Shown here in pieces: positions 1 through 13,329 of a stretch of DNA of 64,000 nt. The DNA is from Avena insularis (taxonomy: Eukaryota; Streptophyta; Magnoliopsida; Poales; Poaceae). Made by a program: the position numbers and the translations under genes. Under the pieces are notes generated by a model. The model saw only the letters and a program-made list of their open reading frames with translations, searched no databases and was not told where the DNA came from. The first letter of the stretch is position 1. Each line of letters begins with the position of its first letter. The stretch lies in NCBI GenBank assembly GCA_023614405.1, contig CM042684.1:472511650-472575649 (forward strand), given 5' to 3'.

Positions 1-468
1 CCACCAATGTCATTGCATGTGTGTTCTTTCCCTGACCCACAAATGGATCCACCAGTGGCATTACATGTGTGGTCTTTTCCTCAAACACACATGGATCAAC
101 CAATGGCATTCCATTTGTGTTCTTTTCAGAAACCGCACATGGATCAACCAATGGAATTGCATGTGTGTTCTTTTCACAAACTACACATGGATCCACCAGA
201 GTCATTGCATGTGTGTTCTTATCATAAACCACGTATGAATCAATAAATGTCATTGCATGTGTGTTCTTTTTAGAAAACACACATGGATCCACCAATGTCA
301 TTGCATGTGTGTTTTTTCCATAGACCACACATGGATCAACCAATGGAATTGCATGTGTGTTCTTTTCACAAACCACACACGGATCTACCAGTGTTCACTG
401 CTTGTGCTTTCTTTCCACAAACACACATGGATCCACCGATGTCATCGCATGTGTGTTCTTTCCACAAA
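1..468. repeat. 48-bp satellite array, left block
   Basis: About ten tandem copies of a 48-bp monomer; the array is cut by the window edge, so its true left end is not visible. Each monomer has a GGATCAACC or GGATCCACC segment, then AATGGCATTG, AATGTCATTG or AATGGAATTG, then the near-invariant GCATGTGTGTTCTTTT, then CACAAACCACACAT. Monomers with CAGTGTTCACTGCTTGTGC (near 390) and CGATGTCATCG (near 437) match variant classes found across the whole window. The block stops abruptly at CCACAAA where the solo LTR begins. Open frames here are periodic artefacts. Confidence 0.95.
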
Positions 469-2094
469 AATTTCCTACGATGAGAACTGTACGCCAAGAT
501 CTATCTATTAGATACAGAGCAACGGGTGGACATACATCCATGGAGAACTTACCCTCGAAGACAACGAGCTTTGTTAACGAGTAGGAACTCGTGGTTGATG
601 TAGTCGTACACTTGCCGATCTCTAGATCGTGAGGAAGTCCGGGCCAGAACTCAGAGCGCATCCTTTTCGCACACATGTTCAAGCCACCGGATAACCTCCA
701 CCTCCTCGCTCCAGCAATCCAGCGGAAGCAGCAACTCCTTCCAGACGAAATGCCATGGGGAACATGTATCTCGCTAATCCGAGACCATGGGGAATAATTC
801 TAGAGGGGGAGAGAGATCCTTCACAAGGAGGTGTGTGGATGAAGGAGGGAATGGGTGGCGTTTTATAGGAGGAGGGGGTGCCCCCTCTCTCCATGGACGG
901 CGCATGGGGGGGGGGTGACCCCTCACCTCCCCCATTCATGTGGTGGTAACCCCTCCACATTAAAATGCCACTTCACATTCCCTTTTAAAGTCTCCACTTT
1001 AAATGCATTAAGTTTCTCCAAATTTAATGCTCTCTCATTTAATAAAACTCTTTTATTAAATTTATTCAGAATTTTGTTAATTACTTTAATTAACAAACGT
1101 TCACATATAGCCCCTTGCAATATTTCAATATCACATGCAGAACCACCTTCTGCAATTTCACCCGAAACAATTTCCGGTTTCTATTGAAACAATTCCTGCG
1201 CTTTGCAATTCTTTCGTCTGAAACATATGTGCTCCAAAATGGTGTCCGGTAACTCTTAAGTGTGCTACCCTACGGTTCGCGAATAATGCAGACATGATCG
1301 AGACCCTTCTTCGATCAATAATCAGCAGCGGGACCTGGAGATCCGTACTGACTCCTACACATTCAACGATGACTCCTGTGATCATGAGAACCTTTAACGC
1401 TTGTAACTAAATCCCTTTGTCTCTTGATATATTACATGTCCGAGATTCGATCATCGGTATCTCCATACCTAATTTGATCTCGTTACCGACATGCACTCTT
1501 TTCTCGTTCCCGTGATATAACATTCTAGTGATCACATCACTTGCTTGCAAGCTATCCTAATGTGATATCACCGAGAGGGCCCAAGGTATATCTATCCGTG
1601 ATCTGGATTGATAAATTCCACTCTTGATCCATGAGCCTCAACATAACACCTTCATAGCACTGAACCCATCTTTATAGTCACCCTGTTACGGTGTGACGTT
1701 TGATGTTATCAAGATACTCTTCCGGTGTTAGCAATTAACATATTCTCATGGTCTAAGGATAAAGATTACTTCGTATGATGTTATAGCAATATAAACAGAA
1801 TGACTTGATCGTAATGCTATACTTCAGATGAATGTTCATCACATCATTTCACAAATGCTGTGACCTTGTTATTAACGGCATCCAATGTCCATGATCAGGA
1901 AACCTTGATCATCTTGTTAATCAACAAGCTAGTCTATAAGAGAGGCATGACTAGGAACCCTTTTTTTTATTAAACACACATAATTGATGTTTCCTATCAA
2001 TACAATTATAGCATGCAAAATAAACATCTATCATATACAAGGAATACATAATAACAACTTTATTATTGCCTCTCAGGGCATATTTCCTTCATCA
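469..2094 (-). mobile_element. Solo LTR (Copia-like) inserted in the satellite
   Basis: This is about 1.6 kb of unique sequence with satellite on both sides. On the minus strand it starts TGATGAAGGAAATATGCCC, a terminus I associate from memory with Triticeae Copia LTRs. It then carries a TATA box, a C-rich leader and an A/T-rich stretch, as an LTR would. I find no gag, protease, integrase or RT sequence and no second LTR, so a solo LTR is the simplest reading. ACAAA lies just outside both ends (464-468 and 2095-2099), but CACAAA occurs in nearly every monomer, so it is weak as a target duplication. About 10 to 14 satellite bases are missing across the join. The left boundary is uncertain by about 12 bp because the nearest TG is at 481. 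Family assignment is tentative. Confidence 0.7.
861..867 (-). promoter_or_regulatory. TATA box of the solo LTR
   Basis: The minus strand reads CCTCCTATAAAACGCCACCC, a good TATA box followed by a C-rich leader. It supports a minus-strand LTR whose U3 lies toward 2094 and whose R/U5 lies toward 469. Confidence 0.5.
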
Positions 2095-4859
2095 ACAAAT
2101 GGCATTGCATGTGTGTTCTTTTCACAAACCACACATGGATAAACCAATGGCACTGCATGTGTGTTCTTTTCATAAACCACATATGGATCAACAAATGTCA
2201 ATGCATGTGTGTTCTTTTCACAAAACACACATGGATCCACCAATGTAATTGCATGTGTGTTCTTTTCCACAAACCACATGGATCAACCAATGGCATTGCA
2301 TGTGTGTTGTTTTCACAAACCACACATGGATCAACCAATGGAATTGCATGTGTGTTCTTTTCACAAACCACACATGGATCCACCAGTGTTCACTGCATGT
2401 GCGTTCTTTCCACAAACACACATGGATCCACCAATGTCATCGCATGTGTGTTCTTTTCCACAAACACACATGGATCAACCAATGGAATTGCATGTGTGTT
2501 CTTTTCACAAACCACACATGGATCAACCAATGGCATTGGATGTGTGTTCTTTTCACAAACCACACATGGATCCACCAGTGTTCACTTGATGTGTGTTCTT
2601 TCCACAAACCACATATGTATCCACTAGAGTCATTGCACGTGTGTTCCTTTCCACAAACCACATGGATCAACCAATGGAATTGCATGTGTGTTCTTTCCAC
2701 AAACCACACACGGATCCACCAATGTCATTGCATGTGTGTTCTTTTCACAAACCACACATGGATCAAAAATGGCATTGCATGCATGTTCTTTTCACAAACC
2801 ACACATGGATCAACCAATGGCATTGCATGTGTGTTATTTTCATAAACCACATATGGATCAAACAAATGTTATTGCATGTGTGTTCTCTTCACAAAACACA
2901 CATGGATCCACTAATGTCATTGCATGTGTGTTCTTTTCCACAAACCACATGGATCAACCAATGGCATTGCATGTGTGTTCTTTTCACAAACCACACATGG
3001 ATCAACCAATCACATTGCATGTGTTTTCTTTTCATAAACCACATATGGATCAACAAATGTCATTGCATGTGTGTTCTTTTCACTAAACACACATGGATCC
3101 ACCAATGTCATTGCATGTGTGTTCTTTTCCACAAACCACATGGATCAACCAATGGCATTGCATGTGTGTTCTTTCCAGAAACCACACATGGATCAACAAA
3201 TGGAATTGTATGCGTGTTCTTTTCACAAACCACACATGGATCAACCAATGGCATTGCATGTGTGTTCTTATCATAAACCACGTATGAATCAAAAAATGTC
3301 ATTGCATGTGTGTTCTTTTCAGAAAACACACATGGATCCACCAATGTCATTGCATGTGTGTTTTTCCACAAACGACACATGGATCAACCAATGGAATTTC
3401 ATGTGTGTTCTTTTGAGAAACCACACATGGATCCACCAGTGTTCACTTCATGTGCGTTCTTTCCATAAACACAGATGGATCCACCAATGTCATCGCATGT
3501 GTGTTCCTTTCCACAAACCACACATGGATCCACCAGAGTCATTGCATGTGTGTTCTTTCCACATACCACAGATGGATCCACCAGTGTCATTGCATGTGTG
3601 TTCTTTTCACAAACCACATATGGATCCTCCAATGTCATTGCATGTGTGTTCTTTCCATGACCCACATATGGATCCACCAGTGACATGCATGTGTGTTCTT
3701 TTCAAAAAACCACATGGATCAACCAATGGCATTCCATGTGTGTTCTTTTCACAAAACACACATTGATCAACCAATGGAATTGCATGTGTGTTCTTTTAAC
3801 AAACCACACATTGATCCACCAGAGTCATTGCATGTGTGTTCTTTGTACAAACCACACATGGATCGACCAGTGTCATTGCATGTGTGTTCTTTTCCACAAA
3901 CCACATGGATCAACCAATGTCATTGCATGTGTGTTCTTTTCACAAACCACACATGGATCAACCAATGGCATTGCATGTGTGTTCTTTTCACAAACCACAC
4001 ATGGATCCACCAGTGTTCACTGCATGTGGGTTCTTTCCACAAATCACATATGTATCCACTAGAGTCATTGCATGTGTGTTCCTTTTCACAAACCACATGG
4101 ATCAACCAATGGCATTGCATGTGTGTTCTTTCCACAAACCACACATGGATCCACCAATGTCATTGCATGTGTGTTCTTTTCACAAACCACACATGGATCA
4201 ACAAATGGCATTGCATGCATGTTCTTTTCACAAATCACACATGGATCAACCAATGTCATTGCATGTGTGTTATTTTCATAAACCACATATGGATCAAACA
4301 AATGTCATTGCATGTGTGTTATCTTCACAAAACACACATGGATCCACCAATGTCATTGCATGTGTGTTCTTTTCCACAAACCACATGGATCAACCAATGG
4401 CATTGCATGTGTGTTCTTTTCACAAACCACACATGGATCAACCAATGGCATTGCATGTGTGTTCTTTTCATAAACCACATATGGATCAACAAATGTCATT
4501 GCATGTGTGTTCTTTTCACAAAACACAAATAGATCCACGAATGTCATTGCATGTGTGTTCTTTTCCACAAACCACATGGATCAACCAATGGCATTGCATG
4601 TGTGTTATTTCCAGAAACCACACATGGATCAACCAATGGAATTGCATGTGTATTATTTTCACAAACCTCACATGGATCCACCAGTGTTCACTACATGTGT
4701 GTTCTTTTCACAAACCACACATGGATAAACCAATGGCATTGCATGTGTATTCTTTTCATAAACCACATATGGATCAACAAATGTCATTGCATGTGTGTTC
4801 TTTTCACAAAACACACATGGATCCACCAATGTCATTGCATGTGTGTTCTTTTCCTCAAA

Positions 4860-7400
4860 CCACATGGATCAACCAATGGCATTGCATGTGTGTTGTTTTC
4901 ACAAACCACACATGGATCAACCAATGGAATTGCATGTGTGTTCTTTTCACAAACCACACATGGATCCACCAGTGTTCACTGCATGTGCGTTTTTTCCAGA
5001 AACACACATGGATCCACCAATGTCATCGCATGTGTGTTCTTTTCCAAAAACACACATGGATCAACCAATGGCATTGCATGTGTGTTCTTTTCACAAACCA
5101 CACATGGATCAACGAATGGCATTGCATGTGTGTTCTTTTCACAAACCACACATGGATCCACCAGTGTTCACTTCATGTGTGTTCTTTCCACAAACCACAT
5201 ATGTATACACTAGAGTCATTGCATGTGTGTTCCTTTCCACAAACCACATGGATCAAGCAATGGCATTGCATGTGTGTTCTTTCCACAAACCACACATGGA
5301 TCCAGCAATGTCATTGCATGTGTGTTCTTTTCACAAACCACACATGGATCATCAAATGGCATTGCATGCATGTTCTTTTCACAAACCACACATGGATCAA
5401 CCAATGGCATTGCATGTGTGTTATTTTCATAAACCACATATGGATCAAACAAATGTCATTGCACGTGTGTTCTCTTCACAAAACAGACATGGATCCACCA
5501 ATGTCATTGCATGTGTGTTCTTTTCCACAAACCACATGGATCAACCAATGGCATTGCATGTGTGTTCTTTTCACAAACCACACATGGATCAACCAATGAC
5601 ATTGCATGTGTGTTCTTTTCATAAACCACATATGGATCAACAAATGTCATTGCATATGTGTTCTTTTCACAAAACACACATGGATCCACCAATGTCATTG
5701 CATGTGTGTTCTTTTCCACAAACCACATGGATCAACCAATGGCATTGCATGTGTGTTCTTTCCAGAAACCACACATGGATCAACCAATGGAATTGCATGT
5801 GTGTTATTTTCACAAACCACACATGGATCCACCAGTGTTCACTGCATGTGTGTTCTTTCCACAAACCACTTATGGATCAACCAGTGTCATTGCATGTGTG
5901 TTATTTTACACAAACACACAAGGATCAACCAATGGCATTGCATGTGTGTTCTTTTCATAAACCACACATGGATCCACTAGTGTTCACTACATGCGTGTTC
6001 TATCCACAAACAAGTTATGGATCAACTAATGTCATTGCATGTGTGTTCTTTTCCAGAAAACCACATGGATCAACCAATGGCATTGCATCTGTGTTATTCT
6101 CACAAAGCACACATGGATCAACCAGTGTTCATTGCATGTGTGTTCTTTTCCACAAACCACATATGTATCAACCAATGGAATTGCATGTGTGTTCTTTTCA
6201 CAAACCACATATGGATTAACCAATGGCATTGCATGTGTGTTCTTATCATAAACCACATATGAATCAACAAATTTCATTGCATGTGTGTTCTTTTCAGAAA
6301 ACACACATGGATCCACCAATTTCATTGCATGTGTGTTTTTTCCACAAACCACACATGGATCAACCAATGGAATTGCATGTGTGTTCTTTTCACAAACCAC
6401 ACATGGATCCACCAGTGTTCACTGCATGTGCGTTCCTTCCACAAACACACATGGATCCACCAATGTCATCGCATGTGTGTTCCTTTCCACAAACCACACA
6501 TGGATCCACCATAGTCATTGCATGTGTGTTCTTTCCACAAACCACAGATGGATCCAGAAGTGTCATTGCATGTGTGTTCTTTTCACAAACCACATATGGA
6601 TCCACCAATGTCATTGCATGTGTGTTCTTTCCATGACCCACATATGGATCCACCAGTGACATTGCATGTGTGTTCTTTTCAAAAAACCACATGGATCAAC
6701 CAATGGCATTGCATGTGTGTTCTTTTCACAAACCACACATGGATCAACCAATGGAATTGCATGTGTGTTCTTTTCACAAACCACACATGGATACACCAGA
6801 GTCATTGCATGTGTGCTCTTTCTACAAACCACACATGGATCGACCAGTGTCATTGCATGTGTATTCTTTTCCGCAAACCACATGGATCAACCAATGTCAT
6901 TGCATTTGTGTTCTTTTCACAAACCACACATGGATCAACCAATGGCATTGAATGTGTGTTCTTTTCACCAACCACACATGGATCCACCAGTGTTCACTAC
7001 ATGTGTGTTCTTTCCACAAACCACATATGTATCCACTAGAGTCATTGCATGTGTGTTCCTTTCCACAAACCACAGGGATCAACCAATGACATTGCATGTG
7101 TGTTCTTTCCACAAACCACACATGGATCCACCAATGTCATTGCATGTGTGTTATTTTCACAAACCACACATGGATCAACAAATGGCATTGCATGTGTGTT
7201 CTTTTCACAAACCACACATGGATAAACCAATGGCATTGCATGTGTGTTCTTTTCATAAACCACATATGGATCAACAAATGTCATTGCATGTGTGTTCTTT
7301 TCACAAAACACACATGGATCCACCCATGTCATTGCATGTGTGTTCTTTTCCACAAACCACATGGATCAACCAATGGCATTGCATGTGTGTTCTTTTCACA
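4860..7400. repeat. Satellite block duplication A, copy 1 (offset about 5415 bp)
   Basis: Variant monomers here reappear in the same order at about 10270-12810, offset 5415-5417 bp. Shared markers include the GACCCACATATGG monomer (6636 and 12051) and the GGATACACCAGAG monomer (6789 and 12204). The parallel ends near 7400, where copy 1 has CAAACGACACATGG. Confidence 0.85.
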
Positions 7401-9590
7401 AACGACACATGGATCCACCAGTGTTCACTGCATGTGCGTTCTTTCCACAAACACACATGGATCCACCAATGTCATCGCATGTGTGTTCTTTTCCACAAAC
7501 ACACATGGATCAACCAATGGCATTGCATGTGTGTTCTTTTCACAAACCACACATGGATCAACCAATGGCATTGCATGTGTGTTCTTTTCACAAACCACAC
7601 ATGGATCAACCAATGGCACTGCATGTGTGTTCTTTTCACAAACCACACATGGATCCACCAGTGTTCACTTGATGTGTGTTCTTTCCACAAACCACATATG
7701 TATCCACTAGAGTCATTGCATGTGTGTTCCTTTCCATAAACCACATGGATCAACCAATGGCATTGCATGTGTGTTCTTTTCACAAACCACACATGGATCC
7801 ACCAATGTCATTGCATGTGTGTTCTTTTCACAAACCACACATGGATCAACAAATGGCATTGCATGCATGTTCTTTTCACAAACCACACATGGATCAACCA
7901 ATGGCATTGCATGTGCGTTATTTTCATAAACCACATATGGATCAAACAAATGTTATTGCACGTGTGTTCTCTTCACAAAACACACATGGATCCACCAATG
8001 TCATTGCATGTGTGTTCTTTTCCACAAACAACATGGATCAACCAATGGCATTGCATGTGTGTTCTTTTCACAAACCACACATGGATCAACCAATGACATT
8101 GCATGTGTTTTCTTTTCATAAACCACATATCGATCAACAAATGTCATTGCATGTGTGTTCTTTTCACAAAACACACATGGATCCACCAATGTCATTGCAT
8201 GGGTGTTCTTTTCCACAAACCACATGGATCAACCAATGGCATTGCATGTGTGTTCTTTCTAGAAACCACACATTGATCAACCAATGGAATTGCATGTGTG
8301 TTCTTTTCACAAACCACACATGGATCAACCAATGGCATTGCATGTGTGTTCTTATCATAAACCACGTATGAATCAACAAATGCCATTGCATGTGTGTTCT
8401 TTTCAGAAAACACACATGGATCCACCAATGTCATTGCATGTGTGTTTTTCCACAAACCACACATGGATCAACCAATGGAATTTCATGTGTGTTCTTTTCA
8501 CAAACCACACATGGATCCACTAGTGTTCACTGCATGTGCGTTCTTTCCACAAACACACATGGATCCACCAATGTCATCGCATGTGTGTTCCTTTCCACAA
8601 ACCACACATGGATCCATCAGAGTCATTGCATGTGTGTTCTTTTCACAAACCACATATGGATCCACCAATGTCATTGCTTGTGTGTTCTTCCCATGACCCA
8701 CATATGGATCCACCAGTGACATTGCATGTGTGTTCTTTTCAAAAAACCACATGGATCAACCAATGGCATTCCATGTGTGTTCTTTTCACAAAACACACAT
8801 TGATCAACCAATGGAATTGCATGTGTGTTCTTTTCACAAACCACACATTGATCCACCAGAGTCATTGGATGTGTGTTCTTTGTACAAACCACACATGGAT
8901 CGACCAGTGTCATTGCATGTGTGTTCTTTTCCACAAACCACATGGATCAACCAATGTCATTGCATGTGTGTTCTTTTCACAAACCACACATGGATCAACC
9001 AATGGCATTGCATGTGTGTTCTTTTCACAAACCACACATGGATCCACCAGTTTTCATTGCATGTGTGTTATTTTCATAAACCACATATGGATCAAACAAA
9101 TGTCATTGCATGTGTTCTCTTCACAAAACACACATGGATCAACCAATCTCATTGCATATGTGTTCTTTTCCACAAACCACATGGATCAACCAATGGCATT
9201 CCATGTGTGTTCTTTCTACAAACCACACATGGATCAACCAATGGAATTGCATGTATGTTATTTTCACAAACCACACATGGATCCACCAGTGTTCACTGCA
9301 TGTGTGTTCTTTCCACAAACCACTTATGGATCAACCAGTGTCATTGCATGTGTGTTCTTTTCATAAACCAGACATGGATCCACTAGTGTTCACTTCATGT
9401 GTGTTCTTTTGACAAACTACTTATGGATCAACTAATGTCATTGGATATCTGTTCTTTTCCACAAACCACATGGATCAACCAATGGCATTGCATATGTGTT
9501 CTTCTCACAAACCACACATGGATCAACCAGTGTTCATTGCATGTGTGTTCTTTTCCACAAACCACATATGGATTCACCAATGTCATTGCA
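7400..9590. repeat. Satellite block duplication B, copy 1 (offset about 7903 bp)
   Basis: About 2.2 kb matches 15310-17490 at an offset of 7902-7904 bp. Shared rare variants include GCATGGGTGTTC (8198 and 16102), CACATATCGATCAAC and TTTGACAAAC. The match ends near 9590, where copy 1 continues with ACAAAACACAC and copy 2 with AACAAACCACATATGG. Confidence 0.85.
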
Positions 9591-10269
9591 TGTGTGTTCT
9601 TTTCACAAAACACACATGGATCCACCCATGTCATTGCATGTGTGTTCTTTTCCACAAACCACATGGTTCAACCAATGGCATTGCATGTGTGTTGTTTTCA
9701 CAAACCACACATGGATCAACCAATGGCATTGCATGTGTGTTCTTTTCATAAACCACATATGGATCAACAAATGTCATTGCATGTGTGTTCTTTTCACAAA
9801 ACACACATGGATCCACCAATGTCATTGTATGTGTGTTCTTTTCCACAAACCACATGGATCAACCAATGGCATTGCATGTGTGTTCTTTCCAGAAACCACA
9901 CATGGATCAACCAATGGAATTGCATGTGTATTATTTTCACAAACCACACATGGATCCACCAGTGTTCACTGCATGTGTGTTCTTTTCGTAAACCACACAT
10001 GGATCAACAAATGGCATTGCATGTGTGTTCTTTTCACAAACCACACATGGATAAACCAATGGCATTGCATGTGTGTTCTTTTCATAATCCACATATGGAT
10101 CAACAAATGTCATTGCATGTGTGTTCTTTTCACAAAACACACATGGATCCACCAATTTCATTGCATGTGTGTTCTTTTCCACAAACCACATGGATCAACC
10201 AATGGCATTGCATGTGTGTTCTTTTCAAAAAACATGGATCCACCAATGTCATTGCATGTGTGTTCTTTT

Positions 10270-12810
10270 CCACAAACCACATGGATCAACCAATGGCATT
10301 GCATGTGTGTTGTTTTCACAAACCACACATGGATCAACCAATGGAATTGCATGTGTGTTCTTTTCACAAACCACACATGGATCCACCAGTGTTCACTTTG
10401 CATGCGTTCTTTCCACAAACACACATGGATCCACCAATGTCATCGCATGTGTGTTCTTTTCCACAAACACACATGGATCAACCAATGGCATTGCATGTGT
10501 GTTATTTTCACAAACCACAAATGGATCAACGAATGGCATTGCATGTGTGTTCTTTTCACAAACCACACATGGATCCACCAGTGTTCACTTCATGTGTGTC
10601 TTTCCACAAACCACATATGTATCCACTAGAGTCATTGCATGTGTGTTCCTTTCCACAAACCACATGGATCAACCAATGGCATTGCATGTGTGTTCTTTCC
10701 AAAAACCACACATGGATCCACCAATGTCATTGCATGTGTGTTCTTTTCACAAACCACACATGGATCAACAAATGGCATTGCATGCATGTTCTTTTCACAA
10801 ACCACACATGGATCAACCAATGGAATTGCATGTGTGTTATTTTCATAAACCACATATGGATCAAACAAATGTCATTGCACGTGTGTTCTCTTCACAAAAC
10901 AGACATGGATCCACCAATGTCATTGCATGTGTGTTCTTTTCCACAAACCACATGGATCAACCAATGGCATTGCATGTGTGTTCTTTTCACAAACCACACA
11001 TGGATCAACCAATGACATTGCATGTGTGTTCTTTTCATAAACCAGACATGGATCAACAAATGTCATTGCATGTGTGTTCTTTTCACAAAACACACATGGA
11101 TCCACCAATGTCATTGCATGTGTGTTCTTTTCCACAAACCACATGGATCAACCAATGGCATTGCATGTGTGTTCTTTCCAGAAACCACACATGGATCAAC
11201 CAATGGAATTGCATGTGTGTTATTTTCACAAACCACACATGGATCCACCAGTGTTCACTGCATGTGTGTTCTTTCCACAAACCACTTATGGATCAACCAG
11301 TGTCATTGCATGTGTGTTATTTTACACAAACACACAAGGATCAACCAATGGCATTGCATGTGTGTTCTTTTCATAAACCACACATGGATCCACTAGTGTT
11401 CACTACATGCGTGTTCTATCCACAAACCAGTTATGGATCAACTAATGTCATTGCATGTGTGTTCTTTTCCACAAACCACATGGATCAACCAATGGCATTG
11501 CATCTGTGTTATTCTCACAAAGCACACATGGATCAACCAGTGTTCATTGCATGTGTGTTCTTTTCCACAAACCACATATGGATCAACCAATGGAATTGCA
11601 TGTGTGTTCTTTTCACAAACCACATATGGATTAACCAATGGCATTGCATGTGTGTTCTTATCATAAACCATATATGAATCAACAAATTTCATTGCATGTG
11701 TGTTCTTTTCCGAAAACACACATGGATCCACCAATGTCATTGCATGTGTGTTTTTTCCACAAACCACACATGGATCAACCAATGGAATTGCATGTGTGTT
11801 CTTTTCACAAACCACACATGGATCCACCAGTGTTCACTGCATGTGCGTTCCTTCCACAAACACACATGGATCCACCAATGTCATCGCATGTGTGTTCCTT
11901 TCCACAAACCACACATGGATCCACCAGAGTCATTGCATGTGTGTTCTTTCCACAAACCACAGATGGATCCACCAGTGTCATTGCATGTGTGTTCTTTTCA
12001 CAAACCACATATGGATCCACCAATGTCATTGCATGTGTGTTCTTTCCATGACCCACATATGGATCCACCAGTGACATTGCATGTGTGTTCTTTTCAAAAA
12101 ACCACATGGATCAACCAATGGCATTGCATGTGTGTTCTTTTCACAAACCACACATGGATCAACCAATGGAATTGCATGTGTGTTCTTTTCACAAACCACA
12201 CATGGATACACCAGAGTCATTGCATGTGTGCTCTTTCTACAAACCACACATGGATCGACCAGTGTCATTGCATGTGTATTCTTTTCTGCAAACCACATGG
12301 ATCAACCAATGTCATTGCATTTGTGTTCTTTTCACAAACCACACATGGATCAACCAATGGCATTGAATGTGTGTTCTTTTCACAAACCACACATGGATCC
12401 ACCAGTGTTCACTACATGTGTGTTCTTTCCACAAACCACATATGTATCCACTAGAGTCATTGCATGTGTGTTCCTTTCCACAAACCACATGGATCAACCA
12501 ATGGCATTGCATGTGTGTTCTTTCCACAAACCACACATGGATCCACCAATGTCATTGCATGTGTGTTATTTTCACAAACCACACATGGATCAACAAATGG
12601 CATTGCATGTGTGTTCTTTTCACAAACCACACATGGATAAACCAATGGCATTGCATGTGTGTTCTTTTCATAAACCACATATGGATCAACAAATGTCATT
12701 GCATGTGTGTCCTTTTCACAAAACACACATGGATCCACCCATGTCATTGCATGTGTGTTCTTTTCCACAAACCACATGGATCAACCAATGGCATTGCATG
12801 TGTGTTGTTT
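10270..12810. repeat. Satellite block duplication A, copy 2
   Basis: Counterpart of about 4860-7400. The offset drifts by only 1 to 2 bp over 2.5 kb, so the copies differ mainly by substitutions. Confidence 0.85.
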
Positions 12811-13329
12811 TCACAAACCACACAGGGATCAACCAATGGAATTGCATGTGTGTTCTTTTCACAAACCACACATGGATCCACCAGTGTTCACTGCATGTGC
12901 GTTCTTTCCACAAACACACATGGATCCACCAATGTCATCGCATGTGTGTTCTTTTCCACAAACACACATGGATCAACCAATGGCATTGCATGTGTGTTCT
13001 TTTCACAAACCACACATGGATCAACCAATGGCATTGCATGTGTGTTCTTTTCACAAACCACACATGGATCAACCAATGGCATTGCATGTGTGTTCTTTTC
13101 ACAAACCACACATGGATCCACCAATGTCATTGCATGTGTGTTCTTTTCCACAAACCACACATGGATCCACTATGTCATTGCATGTGTGTTCTTTCCACAA
13201 ACCACATGGATCAACCAATGGCATTGCATGTGTGTTCTTTGCACAAACCACAGATGGAGCCACAACAGTCATTGCATGTGTGTTCTTTGCACAAACCACA
13301 CCTGGATCAACCAATGTTCATTGCATGTG

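Noticed and set aside
679..960. Minus-strand 93-codon open frame in the solo LTR
   Set aside because: It covers the leader and TATA region of the LTR and has a Pro/Gly/Ser-rich composition typical of chance frames.
3836..5599. Open frame of 587 codons in the satellite
   Set aside because: Same periodic artefact. It ends only where a variant monomer contributes a stop.
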